Source: Tridacna crocea
Taxonomy: Eukaryota; Mollusca; Bivalvia; Cardiida; Cardiidae
Assembly (NCBI GenBank): GCA_943736015.1
Contig: OX031070.1
Location: forward strand, 20,605,673 to 20,669,672
DNA: 64,000 nucleotides
Direction: 5' to 3'
The notes under the pieces are model-generated. The model was not told the origin of the DNA. It did not search any database and was given only the letters and a program-made list of their open reading frames with translations. Below are positions 53,609 through 64,000 of the stretch, piece after piece. The translations under genes were made by a program, and so were the position numbers. Positions within the stretch are counted from its first letter, which is position 1, and every line of letters starts with the position of its first letter.

Positions 53609-54974
53609 AATGATGATATTTGCCAAAGAAAGCAGAGTCGATCAAGATCAGTTTGCAGAGAGAACAAGACCTAGATTTTTTTTACGTTTTTAGTTATATT
53701 CTGGCATCCACCCATAACTGGGAGAAAACTTCGACTGGAAAATTTGTTTACTTGCTGAAGCCACTAAGTATCATCTTGGAGGAGCTAAAAGGGTTAGAAT
53801 AAAGAATTCCAAATTCCTCACTAAAAATAGATTAAAATATCACGTGACATGATCGATGTCAAACTTGCAGATGTGCTGACAAATTCCAGAATATAGGCTT
53901 TAGATCATAAACAATGTTTGCCTGTATCTGAAAACTGGATATTTGTTTTTGTTGTCTATAATTTCTTTAAGGTTTTGTCTATGTGTAGCAGAAACGTGCA
54001 TGACGTTTCATTTGCATTCGCAGACAGTTTCATTATTCATTGTTTTCATATCTGTGTTACACGGCATTTTGTTATTTGTTTTCTTTCATCTGAAATATAT
54101 CCGGTCCATCATCGCCAACGCCGTTGTGGCAGATAATATTTGAAAACACCGTAACAGGTGAAAATGTTGATCAGTACATACATTTACCTATTTCCTATTT
54201 TTTGTAATCGCAGAATAATCATCGGAAACTCATAGCCTAGGAGAAATGGAACAAGAAATAGTTTCATTTATGCAGCCAGTGACTTATTTAAACTGCAGTA
54301 CTGTAGTATAGAAAATGAATCTGGTTAAACTTCTCTCTCGCTCTCTCTCTCTAACTGAATAATTATGAACTTGTGTAACAAAATTCATAAATAACCACCA
54401 CATTAGACTTTTTTCACATCCCTCATTTCGTAATCAAATAAACCTACAATATCTTCTTGATAATTGTCATTCCAAACAACTCTGCCCCATGCAAATGTTC
54501 ATCGTAAATAACGTCGTATTTCTCCATAGCAACGCAGTTTAAAGAATAGAAGGAGACGACGCTTGAAAACTTTTTGAAAAACAACATTCATATGGGCCAA
54601 AAGGGTTGAGGGGAAGAGAGTGTATTTTAGGATGATTTACTCCAATGTAGAACTCGTAATTGCATTGTTTCTAAATTTAGAAAAAAAGTAAATCGGTAAA
54701 AACTTAAACACGCAGGAAAAGTTCTTGGGTGGAAAAGTGTTGAGAGAGGCATTGTGTTTTCTAGTCACACAGTGGAAGAGTTGAACAAATTAGATAACAA
54801 CGCCGATATTTCCTATATGAACAAGTTGAGCGTTACGTGCCACGAATAAAAATGCCAAGCGAAGTCTACCACTGTTTATTCAAAATTTATCACTTGCACT
54901 ATTTTATTTTAGTTCGTTTGGCACACCCGTTGACCCTCAAGGTCAATCGCTTATAAAAATATGAAGTTAGCCAT
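53609..54974. other. Non-coding stretch without recognised features
   Basis: A short (CT)n lies near 54334-54352 and a family E trace near 53635-53655. No exon was supported. Confidence 0.35.
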
Positions 54975-54977
54975 TAG

Positions 54978-55080
54978 GTTGCTAAGCACGACTCCGGAGC
55001 TTTTTCGTAAATTGTAGACAAAGATTAGAATGCTTAGATCGTGCAGTCTAATCTTGGATCTACACCGTTTGATAGACAGA
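54978..55080. mobile_element. Family E element with left flank, diverged
   Basis: GGTTGCTAAGCACGACTCCGG, then ATTGTAGACAAAGATTAGAATG / CAGTCTAATCTTGGATCTAC. Confidence 0.5.
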
Positions 55081-55324
55081 TATCTTTCCCAAAACAGTTC
55101 CTTGAAAAAAGCAAAACTTGTTTTTTTACCGTTGGCTAGGAAGTTTCATTTCACTTACGTAGCAGCTGAAGGATTGAAGGGAGACGTCATGTCTTTAAGC
55201 AATAAATCAAATTTCTTGTAAAATAACAACAAATAGAAATAGAAATAGAAATATTATCTTGCCAGTCGTATGAACTTGATAATAATGTTTAAAGAAAAGG
55301 TGTAATTTAGGTACATGTATTTAC

Positions 55325-55469
55325 AGAACCAGATGGTCGTTTTGCCATCGATAACGCCATCTGTTTTTATTACATCAGATATGACGTCATCATACGGATT
55401 TGGATATGAATTCTCGTTGTGGACACTTCTGATCATGTGACATTTCCATAAGTCTTCTGGAAAGTCTAG
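55325..55469 (-). CDS. Candidate internal exon of an unknown gene
   Basis: On the minus strand a 12-nt T run and TTTCAAG form a good acceptor; 48 open codons follow (LDFPEDLWKCHMIRS, SYPNPYDDVISDVIKTDG, DGKTTIWF) to a moderate donor TTCT|GTAAAT. Composition looks protein-like and mixed, unlike the surrounding repeats. No family is recognised and no partner exon was found. Confidence 0.3.
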
Positions 55470-57675
55470 CTTGAAATTAAAAAAAAAAAACTTAAATGGT
55501 CACAAAGCCCAATTAGGAAAGGGTTTTATAAAACTATTTCTTACTTTTAGTTTTGTACTTTCATAATAATTTGCCAGCTTTTCAATGCTTAATCCTGATT
55601 TTATTCTTGAAGTTTGGGATGGCTATGGAAATCTGTATAGCTCCTTTTAACCCTTGGGCTGCTAAGGCTGCTAGGGACATTGCTTCATATTTGTCCAAAA
55701 GATGTTCATTGTACCAAAATTGTTTAGCTTGATCCTTCCGCGCGTTATTTAGAGTACATTTTGAGAGGAGAGTGAACCTGGTTCAATTTGCAGGTAAGGG
55801 CGGTCTGCACTATCCTGTATCGATGGTATAGGTCGAAAATCCTCCGTTGAAGTTCTTTTAACTTTTTAGATTTGTTGTAGTTGTTGGTTGGTTAGATTTT
55901 TTATTCTTTTGTAGAACGACACTCTGAATTTAAACATTTTTTGGTGGCTACTTTGATAATTTCTCTTTAAACAGGAAAATTAAGATAATGAAGAACGAGG
56001 ATTTCAGTCAGGGCTTTCAGCCCTTTGATTTTTTTTGTTCAAGCTTCTGCTAAAGTTGTAGTGTCATTTAAATCTAGAAGTTGATGATCTAGTGTTTCCT
56101 GGCATAGACAAATTGATAAATATTCAAAGACTCCTCAAGAAATAACCGTCAATTATCACCATTCATCATTTTGTATTCGGTTAAATTATCATTTATATGA
56201 AGACACAGGGTTCCATTAACTTAAATTTACTACCGTATACAATAGTGGCGTCGAGTTTTGTAATGGATAGTTTGATGCATGCACTTTTCTTTTGAAAAAG
56301 AAAAAAACCTATTACAGCTGGGCTAGTTCTTTTGTCTTTTTTATTGTGTAATATATTTACTCTCTGTATAGTATGCTACATATTATATAGTCAGGGATAT
56401 TTGGACCATAAGATTACTGGCAGAATCACAAAAAGAACAAGAAATGTATCCGTAAGACATATTTGCGCCCCCTCCCCCTTCCCCCTCCCCTTGGCTCTGT
56501 GAAAAGTACCATGGGGAAATGGTGAATTTTCCGTAAATGGTTATTGTTTATACGTTTATGATGATTAAATGCCATAAATAAGCATAATTATCTGCATTTT
56601 CTAAAATCTGACATTGACAAAGGGCCATAAATCCAATTCTTTTCGGTGGATTAAATCTGTAATTCATATATTATATGACTATACTCCTTTGTATAAGATA
56701 TGACCCTAAGAAAGTCATGTGCACATTGACCTATATTGAAATTCTTATTTATCAAGTGTTGCATTTATGAAAATGGATGGGTTTGTTCTGATAAAAGTAG
56801 CTGCGCACAGACTGTAATCAGCTTCCATGGACGCTGTATCTTCATGTCTTCATTCGTCTTAAAACCATGAAATCCAAAGTTATATTAGATTTGAAATTTA
56901 TTGTTTTTCCCAACATAAGAATATCTAATTTAGCTTAAAAAAATCCAAATAGATCTAAAATCGGGCCACATATTTGGTGCAGTGTCTAAATGGGCAGCCC
57001 GAGCCTGGTTTAACATATCCAGAAAAAATACCTATAATTTTAATTATCCTGCAAGGGATCAATAACAAAAAGTCAATTCGTCATTTTTAAACATTTATAA
57101 ACAATTGTTCTGTAAGACTGAAGTCGTAAATAATAGTACTATTCACCAGTCTTCAAAACGACAAATAGAATAACTTGATTTTGTCTCGTTCCTTTTCAAA
57201 ATGCATGGTGTACCACTAAATGAAATTGCAGGTAATATTTGGACTCTTAGACTTAGGTTTTCCATGAAGACCCTTTTTATATTTCCACAGCAGTAGATAC
57301 TGTATTTCACTGAGTGCATATACAAAAAAAATGGAAGTAGTGCTGTCTGATCTTTACCTAGAGAGGGTTAAATATAAAGTGCTAAAACACATCATGTCAA
57401 CAAACTAAAGATATAAGAAGGCAATACATGTATTTCGAAGTAAGTTATCTCCCTTTGATATAGTCACGTCATGAGAAGTTTCAGTACCGCTACCTGATGG
57501 GCAGTTTTCGTAGACCATTCCTTTCGTTGTAATTCTTATTCCAAAAATTTCGTATAATTTTTGGGGAAACATGTTTTTTATATATATATATATTTCAATC
57601 CAAATGCTTCAATCAAGATTAGAAAATTGTATTTCTGATTTTTTTTAAAACTTACTTTTTTGAAGAAAAATATCT
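55470..57675. other. Non-coding stretch without recognised features
   Basis: AT-rich DNA with simple runs (for example C-rich 56466-56492 and a (TA)n near 57579-57592). Confidence 0.35.
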
Positions 57676-57677
57676 AC

Positions 57678-57785
57678 TTACCGGACAGTGTAGATCCAAG
57701 ATCAGACTGCACGTTCTGTGCAGTCTGATCTTGATCTGCGCTGTCCGCAAAAGGTCAGCGAGTCGGGCTTGGCAGCCTACGGGTT
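57678..57785. mobile_element. Family E element with right flank
   Basis: CGGACAGTGTAGATCCAAG / CTTGATCTGCGCTGTCCGC, then GTCAGCGAGTCGGGCTTGGCA, the usual right flank. Confidence 0.7.
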
Positions 57786-57809
57786 AAAATGGATATATCT
57801 GAAATTTTG

Positions 57810-58015
57810 TCAGCTAAAGAGATAAATCTGTATCAGACGACAAAATATATAAGACTTGCCATAAGTGAGAGTGTTATAGTAAACGATAAATCGAATATGG
57901 CCCAAATGGTTTAACTAGTTCCTGAGAGGAAAGAAAAATTATGGAAAAAAATGCTTGTAACCAGCATCTATGGAGGCCCAGGTTTGTCGTCATACAGGTA
58001 TGAATAGGAGTTAAC
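57810..58015 (+). mobile_element. Degenerate family A copy
   Basis: AGATAAATCTGTATCAGACG, TGCTTGTAACCAGCAT and GTATGAATAGGAGTTAA. Confidence 0.4.
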
Positions 58016-58234
58016 TTTAAAGGTAGCCCTTCAGATTTTGGGACAAAATTTTACAAAAAATACAAAAAAATCATCCTTGTACTCCCAAAGCCCTATAATT
58101 TTCCTTCATTATACCACAGCAGTCAAAAACCATCCGACAGCTAGATAAATTAGAGATTTACTACAGCCCAGGTCGACACTGAAGGGAAACACGGTCTATT
58201 TTTACATGAGCAACTCGCTCATTTACATACCGGA

Positions 58235-58575
58235 AATATACAGACGAAGCTTCAAACATAGCATCCGAAGTTCTAGACGTTATGGAAAATAATTAAATGT
58301 TTGTTATGTTATGGAATTTAATAGTCATAAGTCACGTGCAAGTCATTTAACATTCCCACAATGCTTTTTTGATTTTGGCGGGAGATCTAAAAATAGCTTA
58401 AGAGGCTACCTAGCCTTTTAAGGGAATACCACCAAAAAAAAAAATTTTTTTTTTGTAATTTTATTATTCTTAATTACTGATGATTTGTATTGTTTTTTTT
58501 TTCATATAAATTTCAGTGACATATATATTTTTTTAATTTGGTGTGATGTGAAAATTCTAAATACCCACCTTTAAC
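58235..58575 (+). repeat. Family L dispersed repeat
   Basis: Second copy of the repeat at 15150: CAGACGAAGCTTCAAACATAG, GTTATGTTATGGAATTTAA, TAGCCTTTTAAGGGAATA. Confidence 0.6.
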
Positions 58576-59767
58576 GTGGGACCATGTGGGCGGATCTTGA
58601 TTCATGTATATTGTATTAAAACATAAATATTAATTCTCACTTTAATGAAGGCACTGATATAAATACTGGCAGACAGTAGGTGTGCAGGGGAACTTATCTG
58701 TTAGGCTCTTTGGAGCGTTTTGTTTTTTCGTCATACACCACGATGGTTCTTTCAAGCTAAATATGGCTGACTAACTTTGAACGTACTTGTTTTGTTACCC
58801 CTCCCCCTTGTGTCACACATTTTCTCCTTATCTCGTGATGTTTCCAAAAGACTTGCTTTTTCAGACTGTTGAATAACGGGCTTGTTTGATTAGGCAAAAA
58901 GCACATTATTTCAAACGAAACAAGATATTCAGTGTTGATTATATATTTGTTAGTAACTGCTTTTACTTTTCCAGGTTTAAATTAAATTTTCTGCATACAA
59001 AAAGGTCAAAAATGCTGTTACTGAGGCCATGGGTTTAGGAAAGAAATATATTTAAAATGTGCAAGGATCGTGTTTAATTAAATTAAGCGATAGATCGGAG
59101 CGACACCTGCTTGTCTGAAATAGCGCCATCATCATGCATCAAGCGATCACGTGATGAAATTGAACAAACTGAATTACTCCGCGGATGTGACAAAGTAATA
59201 AATAGAACAGAAACGCGATGACTGTTAACCCAAAACCGCAAAATTTAACTTTTTACCTTGTTACAGAAGACAACTTTAAAAGCATTTAAGAGAAAGGAGC
59301 AAATGCCATCGTTAAAAGTCGTAATTGTACCTTAATACACTTCAAAACTCCTCACAAACAAGAAAAGAAGATTGTTTTGGAATTACTTGAACGGATTTCT
59401 CTACATGCCTCTAGTTCCTGTACCTTTAGTCTAGAATCAAGTTGTACAGTAACGGGTTAAGCCGCGAGAGGGGGGAAAAAGGAAACTCATTTACAGAACT
59501 TCTCTTATTCTCCCCGAAAACGACCTTACTTGAAGCGACCGCTTCTCTAATGACAGTTACAAAATGTTTTCAGACAATCATCGACGGGTCGTGAATCCTG
59601 TATTACTCCGCGGGAAATATCCATTTAGTAAATATCATTCTGTTGACAAATAGAATCTCCTCTAAAATGAAACATACACTTCTCCGATTACCGAATTGAC
59701 TTCGGGATAAAACGGGGTCATTGTTGAAAGGCGAATACGGGGAAGATCTTATTTGATTGCCCGTTGG
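58576..59767. other. Non-coding stretch with one family A remnant
   Basis: A remnant lies at 58816-58900 (ATTTTCTCCTTATCTCGTG, GACTTGCTTTTTCAGAC). Nothing else was recognised. Confidence 0.35.
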
Positions 59768-59996
59768 TTAACCCATTACCACACAATCCCTACTTTAGAC
59801 GCCCCTGAGAAAGAAGTCTTATGAAAACCCTGTGGGAAAAGGAGAAAATGCTGGTTACCAGCATTTTCTCCTTTTCCCACAGTGTTTTCTACCTGTCCCA
59901 GAACAAATTTCAATTTTTCAGTCACATTTATTTTGTCGTCTGCAAATGCTTTCAATTTGGACCAGTCTAAATTTTTCTCGTGTGGTAATGGGTTAA
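59768..59996 (-). mobile_element. Family A hairpin MITE, reference copy
   Basis: 229 bp with TTAACCCATTACCACACAA at one end and CTCGTGTGGTAATGGGTTAA at the other. The centre is a palindrome of about 60 bp on GCTGGTTACCAGC with arms TGTGGGAAAAGGAGAAAAT / ATTTTCTCCTTTTCCCACA. Between core and ends lie the segments ACTTTAGACGCCCCTGAG and TCGTCTGCAAATGCTTTC. No coding capacity. TTAA target and CCC/GGG termini are known traits of piggyBac-type elements; assignment to that superfamily is inference. Confidence 0.88.
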
Positions 59997-60372
59997 TCCT
60001 TTGACGGTCTATTAAGTTAGATACCTATATTCTGTCGTTTGCAAAGATCGACAAAAAAGCACTGGCTTCTTGCGGTTCAAAATATTTTACAAAATATCAA
60101 ACAGCGTTAATACAGAATCAGACTGAATGTTCTGCACAGTCTATTATCTATATTTGTGTACAGTATGCAATTGAATATAATCACTATAACGTTTCGGCGC
60201 CAAAAGAGTAAGTGATTCAAGTTAGGCGAAATAATGTTATGGTATTCAACCGGAAATACAGGGCACATTACAGTAAGGAAGATGTAATACCGCAAGGAAA
60301 AGTAGATCTCTGAATCTACTAGCCGTATTCAATCATTCTCAATCCTCCGAGTGCCTATTACGACCTTGACTG

Positions 60373-60440
60373 TTGCGGATGGTGTGCATCAAGATTAGAC
60401 TGCACGTTACGTGCTGATGCTGGATCGATACTTTCCGCTT
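60373..60440. mobile_element. Family E hairpin core, diverged
   Basis: TTGCGGATGGTGTGCATCAAG, CACGTTACGTGCTGATGCTGG. A weaker relic lies at 60112-60160. Confidence 0.5.
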
Positions 60441-60543
60441 TAGCTGAGGCATTCCAGGCAACATTTTCTTGAAATTGCAATGATTTGTCTTATTTCTGTC
60501 TAAGACTGAAATGTCCTTTAATTTTTTTACAGTGTTCTAAACC

Positions 60544-60772
60544 TTAACCCTTTCCCAAACAACAAATTTTTGGACTAGACCAAATTGAAAGCATTTGCAG
60601 ACGACAATTCAACTCATGCTGAAAAGATGATTTCTGTCTATGATAGGGTAGTAAACATTGTGGGAAAAGGAGAAAATGCTGGTTACCAGCATTTTCTCCT
60701 TTTCCTACAATGTTTTCATAAGGCTACTACTCCAGACCCGTAAAAACCAGGGATTGTTTGGGAAAGAGTTAA
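60544..60772 (+). mobile_element. Family A hairpin MITE (CCCTTTCCC subfamily)
   Basis: TTAACCCTTTCCCAAACAAC ... TTGTTTGGGAAAGAGTTAA; perfect core. Confidence 0.88.
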
Positions 60773-61011
60773 ACCTAGTCTAAAACTACAAAGATTATTT
60801 GAAATTCAGCTACTTGTCGTAGGTCATTTTCCAGTTTCCTGTATGGCTACGAAATGCATGGCTTTTTCGCTCTTCATACACTTCAGTACAGTTGTTTATA
60901 TTCTTCGCCGTTATTTATTACGTCATGAATTAGAATCATACCCGCTTGTGTGAGAGAGGAACTGTCTCGATGACAGATTCACTATAAGTACCAATAATAT
61001 TGGACTCACCT

Positions 61012-61172
61012 TAAGGCAGTAACAAACGACAATATTGTAGGCATGTCAAAATCGAAAACATTTGCAAACTACAAAAATAAAAGTGACCGAAAATTTGAAA
61101 TTTGTTTTGTGAAGGGTAGAAAACATTGTGGGAAAAGGAGAAAATGGTGATTACCAGCATTTTCTCCTTTTT
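61012..61172 (+). mobile_element. Family A copy, right end missing
   Basis: TTAAGGCAGTAACAAACGAC, GGGAAAAGGAGAAAATGG and ACCAGCATTTTCTCC, then unrelated sequence. Confidence 0.65.
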
Positions 61173-62189
61173 GTTTCTATTAGTTAAATATTCATATTTC
61201 GATTCCTATTCCGTTACATTATAGGCCGTTACACATGTTTGCCGCATGTGTGTTCGTAATGTAATGCCATTGACTGTTATTAACTAATTCTGGTTTCATC
61301 ACCATAAACCGGTAAATTACACGGCAGAGATCCAGTCACAGTGTCATAGGACGCTCTAATGTTGAAGAATTTAAATCAGATAACAAACACAGTGCAGTCT
61401 GATCTTGAATTTTCACTTATCTATGTATTGTAAATTATTCCAATTGGCAAAGCAATTTAAAACTTGCAAGTGGGTCTTTCCTACATACTCATCTATGTGG
61501 TGCAATAAAGAAGGGTCAGTTTGTTTGACTTACAGATAAAAAGAAGGCATTTCGGTCGAATATTTCTGATTGTCTTTTCGGCCAATTAACTCGGGTGAAT
61601 TTGACTGGATACCCTTGATTAATTGAGGAAGAAGATGCATTATAGAATCATCTCTCCGAAGTTTTTTTCGACGTTGCTGAATGCACTGGCTCTTGTCTTA
61701 CTCCTTGGTACTGATACAGAATAACTAGATAGTAAATTGCGATTGGTTAAAAATGTTTACGTTTATTCATTCGGCGGGTCCCTTCTGCCATATTGTCGGT
61801 TTACTTCCAAAACCTCGTAACTACAGCTTGTAACAATCTCTTGTTACGAGATGTTCGAAGAAAATCTACGATATTTTCTCCCGCATTTATGAAAACATTT
61901 ATGAAGCATTGGAATCGCTAGAATTATTCTTTTTTTTTTTTGGAAATTTTATGTTTTCATAAGCGTTGCCAAATAACCATATACTACTTATCAACAGAAT
62001 GAAAAACCGTGAAGAAAAATAGGCAGTTGCTTGTGAGGTTACTTTTCATTAAATGTCAAACCACAAAAAGGTACAATATTTGTATTCATATTATTAGTAA
62101 TACAATATTTATATTTAAGTATCTTTAACATCTTTCTTTTTTTTTTTTAAATAATAATAATAATTCCTCCTCATATTGAGAGTTAGAGA
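61173..62189. other. Non-coding stretch; low-copy repeat near 61800 and family E trace
   Basis: Holds the inverted match to 44693-44724 and a half family E core near 61375-61425 (AGTGCAGTCTGATCTTG). Confidence 0.4.
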
Positions 62190-62463
62190 CTCCATTAGGC
62201 TACCAGACGTGACTCGTTGCGCTTTTGTGGAGAGTGTAGATCCAAGATCAGACTGTACAGAACGTCCGATATGTGTTTGCTAAAGAGTTAAGACAAGGGT
62301 GTCAAAAAATGGCCGTGACAAGTTAATGCTTATCCTGCAAAGTAACTAACGTGAAATCTTCAATTCGAAAGTGAAAACCAAATACTGTTATTTCAACGTT
62401 CTGTGCAGTCTGATCTTGATCTAAACTTTCCGCCAATGGTCAGTGAGTCGCGTTTAGCATTGT
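62190..62463. mobile_element. Family E element, long form with both outer ends
   Basis: Outer ends AGGCTACCAGACGTGACTC and GAGTCGCGTTTAGCATTG pair. The core halves (GATCCAAGATCAGACTGTAC, GTGCAGTCTGATCTTGATC) are separated by about 130 bp of other sequence, unlike all other copies. Confidence 0.6.
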
Positions 62464-62687
62464 AAGAGTGAAGGAAAAGGAAAGGGTTTGCGACTCGGCG
62501 GCATCAGTCTTCGCTCAGGTTCTTGAACAGTAAATTTAATCAGGCAACTTGATGTATGGTACTTGCAGTATAGTTTTTCTTCGAAAATAAAATGAGACAC
62601 GTCTCGGTAACGATACGTTATGTTGTCATGTCTTCTTTTATTTTGTTGCTTAGTTCCCATTTTGAGGGTTTTTTTTTTTTGCGGTCC

Positions 62688-62713
62688 CTCTCCCTCTCTC
62701 TCTCTCTCTCTCA
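62688..62713. repeat. (CT)n microsatellite
   Basis: About 26 bp, preceded by a run of 12 T. Confidence 0.8.
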
Positions 62714-63030
62714 ATAACGCGAGTTACAGGTTACAGGGAATGTCTAAAATGTACATGCAATTTAGCTTGCCTTATCTTGCGGCTTGTTGCGTGAGTAAGC
62801 TTTCAAATATATACCAATAATTGTTTCGTTATCTGACAGTTTTACAACAATCTATACTGGAGAAAAAAATAAGATCGTGATCACTCTGTTGCTTAATATA
62901 ACCAAAAAGTGTGCGTTACGAAAATTGCAGAATTACTTGTTGTAGATAACTACTCCCGGCTTTTCCAGCAATATTTATAAATTTTGTCATCGTCAGGGCT
63001 CTGACACCTCGTAATTCTTTGGTACTAATT

Positions 63031-63272
63031 TGATACCCTTTACTGCACAATAGCGACCCTTTAACGACACTGGGATAGAAGCCTTTTGAAAAAATAGTAG
63101 GACAAGGGCCGGGACAAGGAGAAAATGCTGTTGACCAGCCTTTTCTCCTTTTCCCACAATGTTTTCTAACCTATCCAAGAAAAATCGTCTCAGTTTAATT
63201 TAGTGAAATTGTCGTCTGCAAATAATTTCATTTTGGACAAGGCTAAAATTTTGTCATCGGGTAAGGAGTTAA
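63031..63272 (-). mobile_element. Family A hairpin MITE with arm insertion
   Basis: ATACCCTTTACTGCACAATAG ... ATCGGGTAAGGAGTTAA; a partial repeat in the left arm (GGACAAGGGCCGGGACAAGG) lengthens it. Confidence 0.75.
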
Positions 63273-63817
63273 AGGCACCTCTATCATTATCAAAAACTCG
63301 ATGACATAATTTAATTTGTGTGTGACAATATCGCTTTTTGAACACAGACAACTTTCGTTTTCTGGCAAAAGGTCACGTGACCGGCTCGAGAACTTTAACG
63401 GATATCAAGTTAGGGACAAAATATGCGTAGTGCACGCGAAAAAGCCCATCTGGGAAGCAGATGCATGGCTCACGTCCAAGTTCGAAATATGCTTTTAAAA
63501 TAGATCCCTTGGTGATAGTGCGTTACGAGCATGCACGTACCTTGTCTTGAAGCCTGATTTTTGCGAGGGGAATGATCTTTGTTGATCGCATGCCATAGTA
63601 TGGCCATATTATTGCATTATTGTAAAATATTTCTGATTCAATTAATGTTGAAAACGAGGGGAAAATGGGCAATAACGGTCGATTATTTTTAACTTTGAAG
63701 TCTGTTTTTATTTTTGGTTATTCCCGGTTTTCTTTTTCTATACTTCCGACTTTGCATGCTAACACAAACGATATCCGTTCAATGAAACAACATTTTCCTG
63801 ATGATAAAACCATTACA

Positions 63818-64000
63818 GCCCAGCTGGCGGCTCAGTCGGTTACCCACAGGACGAGAAGCCATAGGGTCGTTGGAACGAATCCCATGCTCGGCTGATTTCT
63901 TTCAGTATCAATGAAAGTCGCTGTGACAGGATTCATTCCTCTTTCACCACAAACTCAGCAGTATATTGTTTCGACAATGGTTATCTGGGAAAGCTGCAAG
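63818..64000 (+). mobile_element. Family G tRNA-derived SINE, cut by window end
   Basis: CAGCTGGCGGCTCAGTCGG, GGTCGTTGGAACGAATCCC, then TTTCTTTCAGTATC and GACAGGATTCATTCCTC. Confidence 0.65.

Overview
The window is AT-rich animal nuclear DNA. It has spliced genes with long introns, tRNA-derived SINEs and a dense load of short palindromic elements. Several repeats look like families I associate with bivalve molluscs: the 'GAGCACGAAGTGCTC' repeat ending in 'GGTGAGCGATATAGGACCATCATGGTCC', hairpins built on 'CAGGTCAGCCTGCGCAG', and SINEs ending in 'AAACACCAAACAATCAATC'. A heterodont bivalve of the Dreissena/Mya kind is my best guess, an inference from repeat style and gene content. There is no operon, rRNA, functional tRNA gene or CRISPR array.

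Three genes can be assembled by reading splice sites. Two are small and split, so no single open reading frame shows them. Gene 1 (+ strand, 1771-7004) and gene 2 (- strand, 11958-17604) are paralogues placed tail to tail about 5 kb apart. Each has exons of 31, 135 or 138, and 107 nt with phase-1 introns. They encode secreted proteins of 90 and 91 residues: a signal peptide, then twelve cysteines in two six-cysteine modules, with the second module starting at the exon 2/3 junction. Size, secretion and cysteine number resemble the bivalve cvSI serine protease inhibitors (MEROPS I83), which are linked to defence against protozoan proteases; the family assignment needs a search. Gene 3 (- strand, 27619-34831) has two coding exons around a 5.1-kb intron. 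It encodes a secreted, probably GPI-anchored protein of about 709 residues with two 'C-x-F-P...W' domains (DUF7044-like, with DUF7042/7043-like segments) and a ShKT-like six-cysteine module between them.

The rest is mostly repeats. Family A is an approximately 228-bp hairpin element with more than 35 recognisable copies. It has TTAA at both ends, CCC...GGG termini and a central palindrome; the copy at 12822-13050 interrupts another repeat exactly at TTAA, so it behaves like a piggyBac-type MITE. Families B, C and D are related palindromic elements with 'CAGCCTGCGCAG' or 'CAGACTGCGCA' cores. Family E is a hairpin around 'GATCAGACTGCACAGAACG'. Family F carries an ATTGG/CCAAT palindrome. Families G and H are SINEs with A and B boxes. 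Family I is the long bivalve repeat, one copy of which holds a 160-bp tandem array inside the gene 3 intron. Families J, K and L are lower-copy repeats.

Region by region: 0-18 kb is the inhibitor-like gene pair with repeat-filled introns; 18-27 kb is repeat-rich intergenic DNA with an 0.9-kb inverted-repeat element at 25.7-26.6 kb and a degenerate 20-bp minisatellite at 23.3-23.6 kb; 27.6-34.8 kb is gene 3; 35-64 kb is repeats plus weak exon candidates at 38.3, 45.7 and 55.4 kb.
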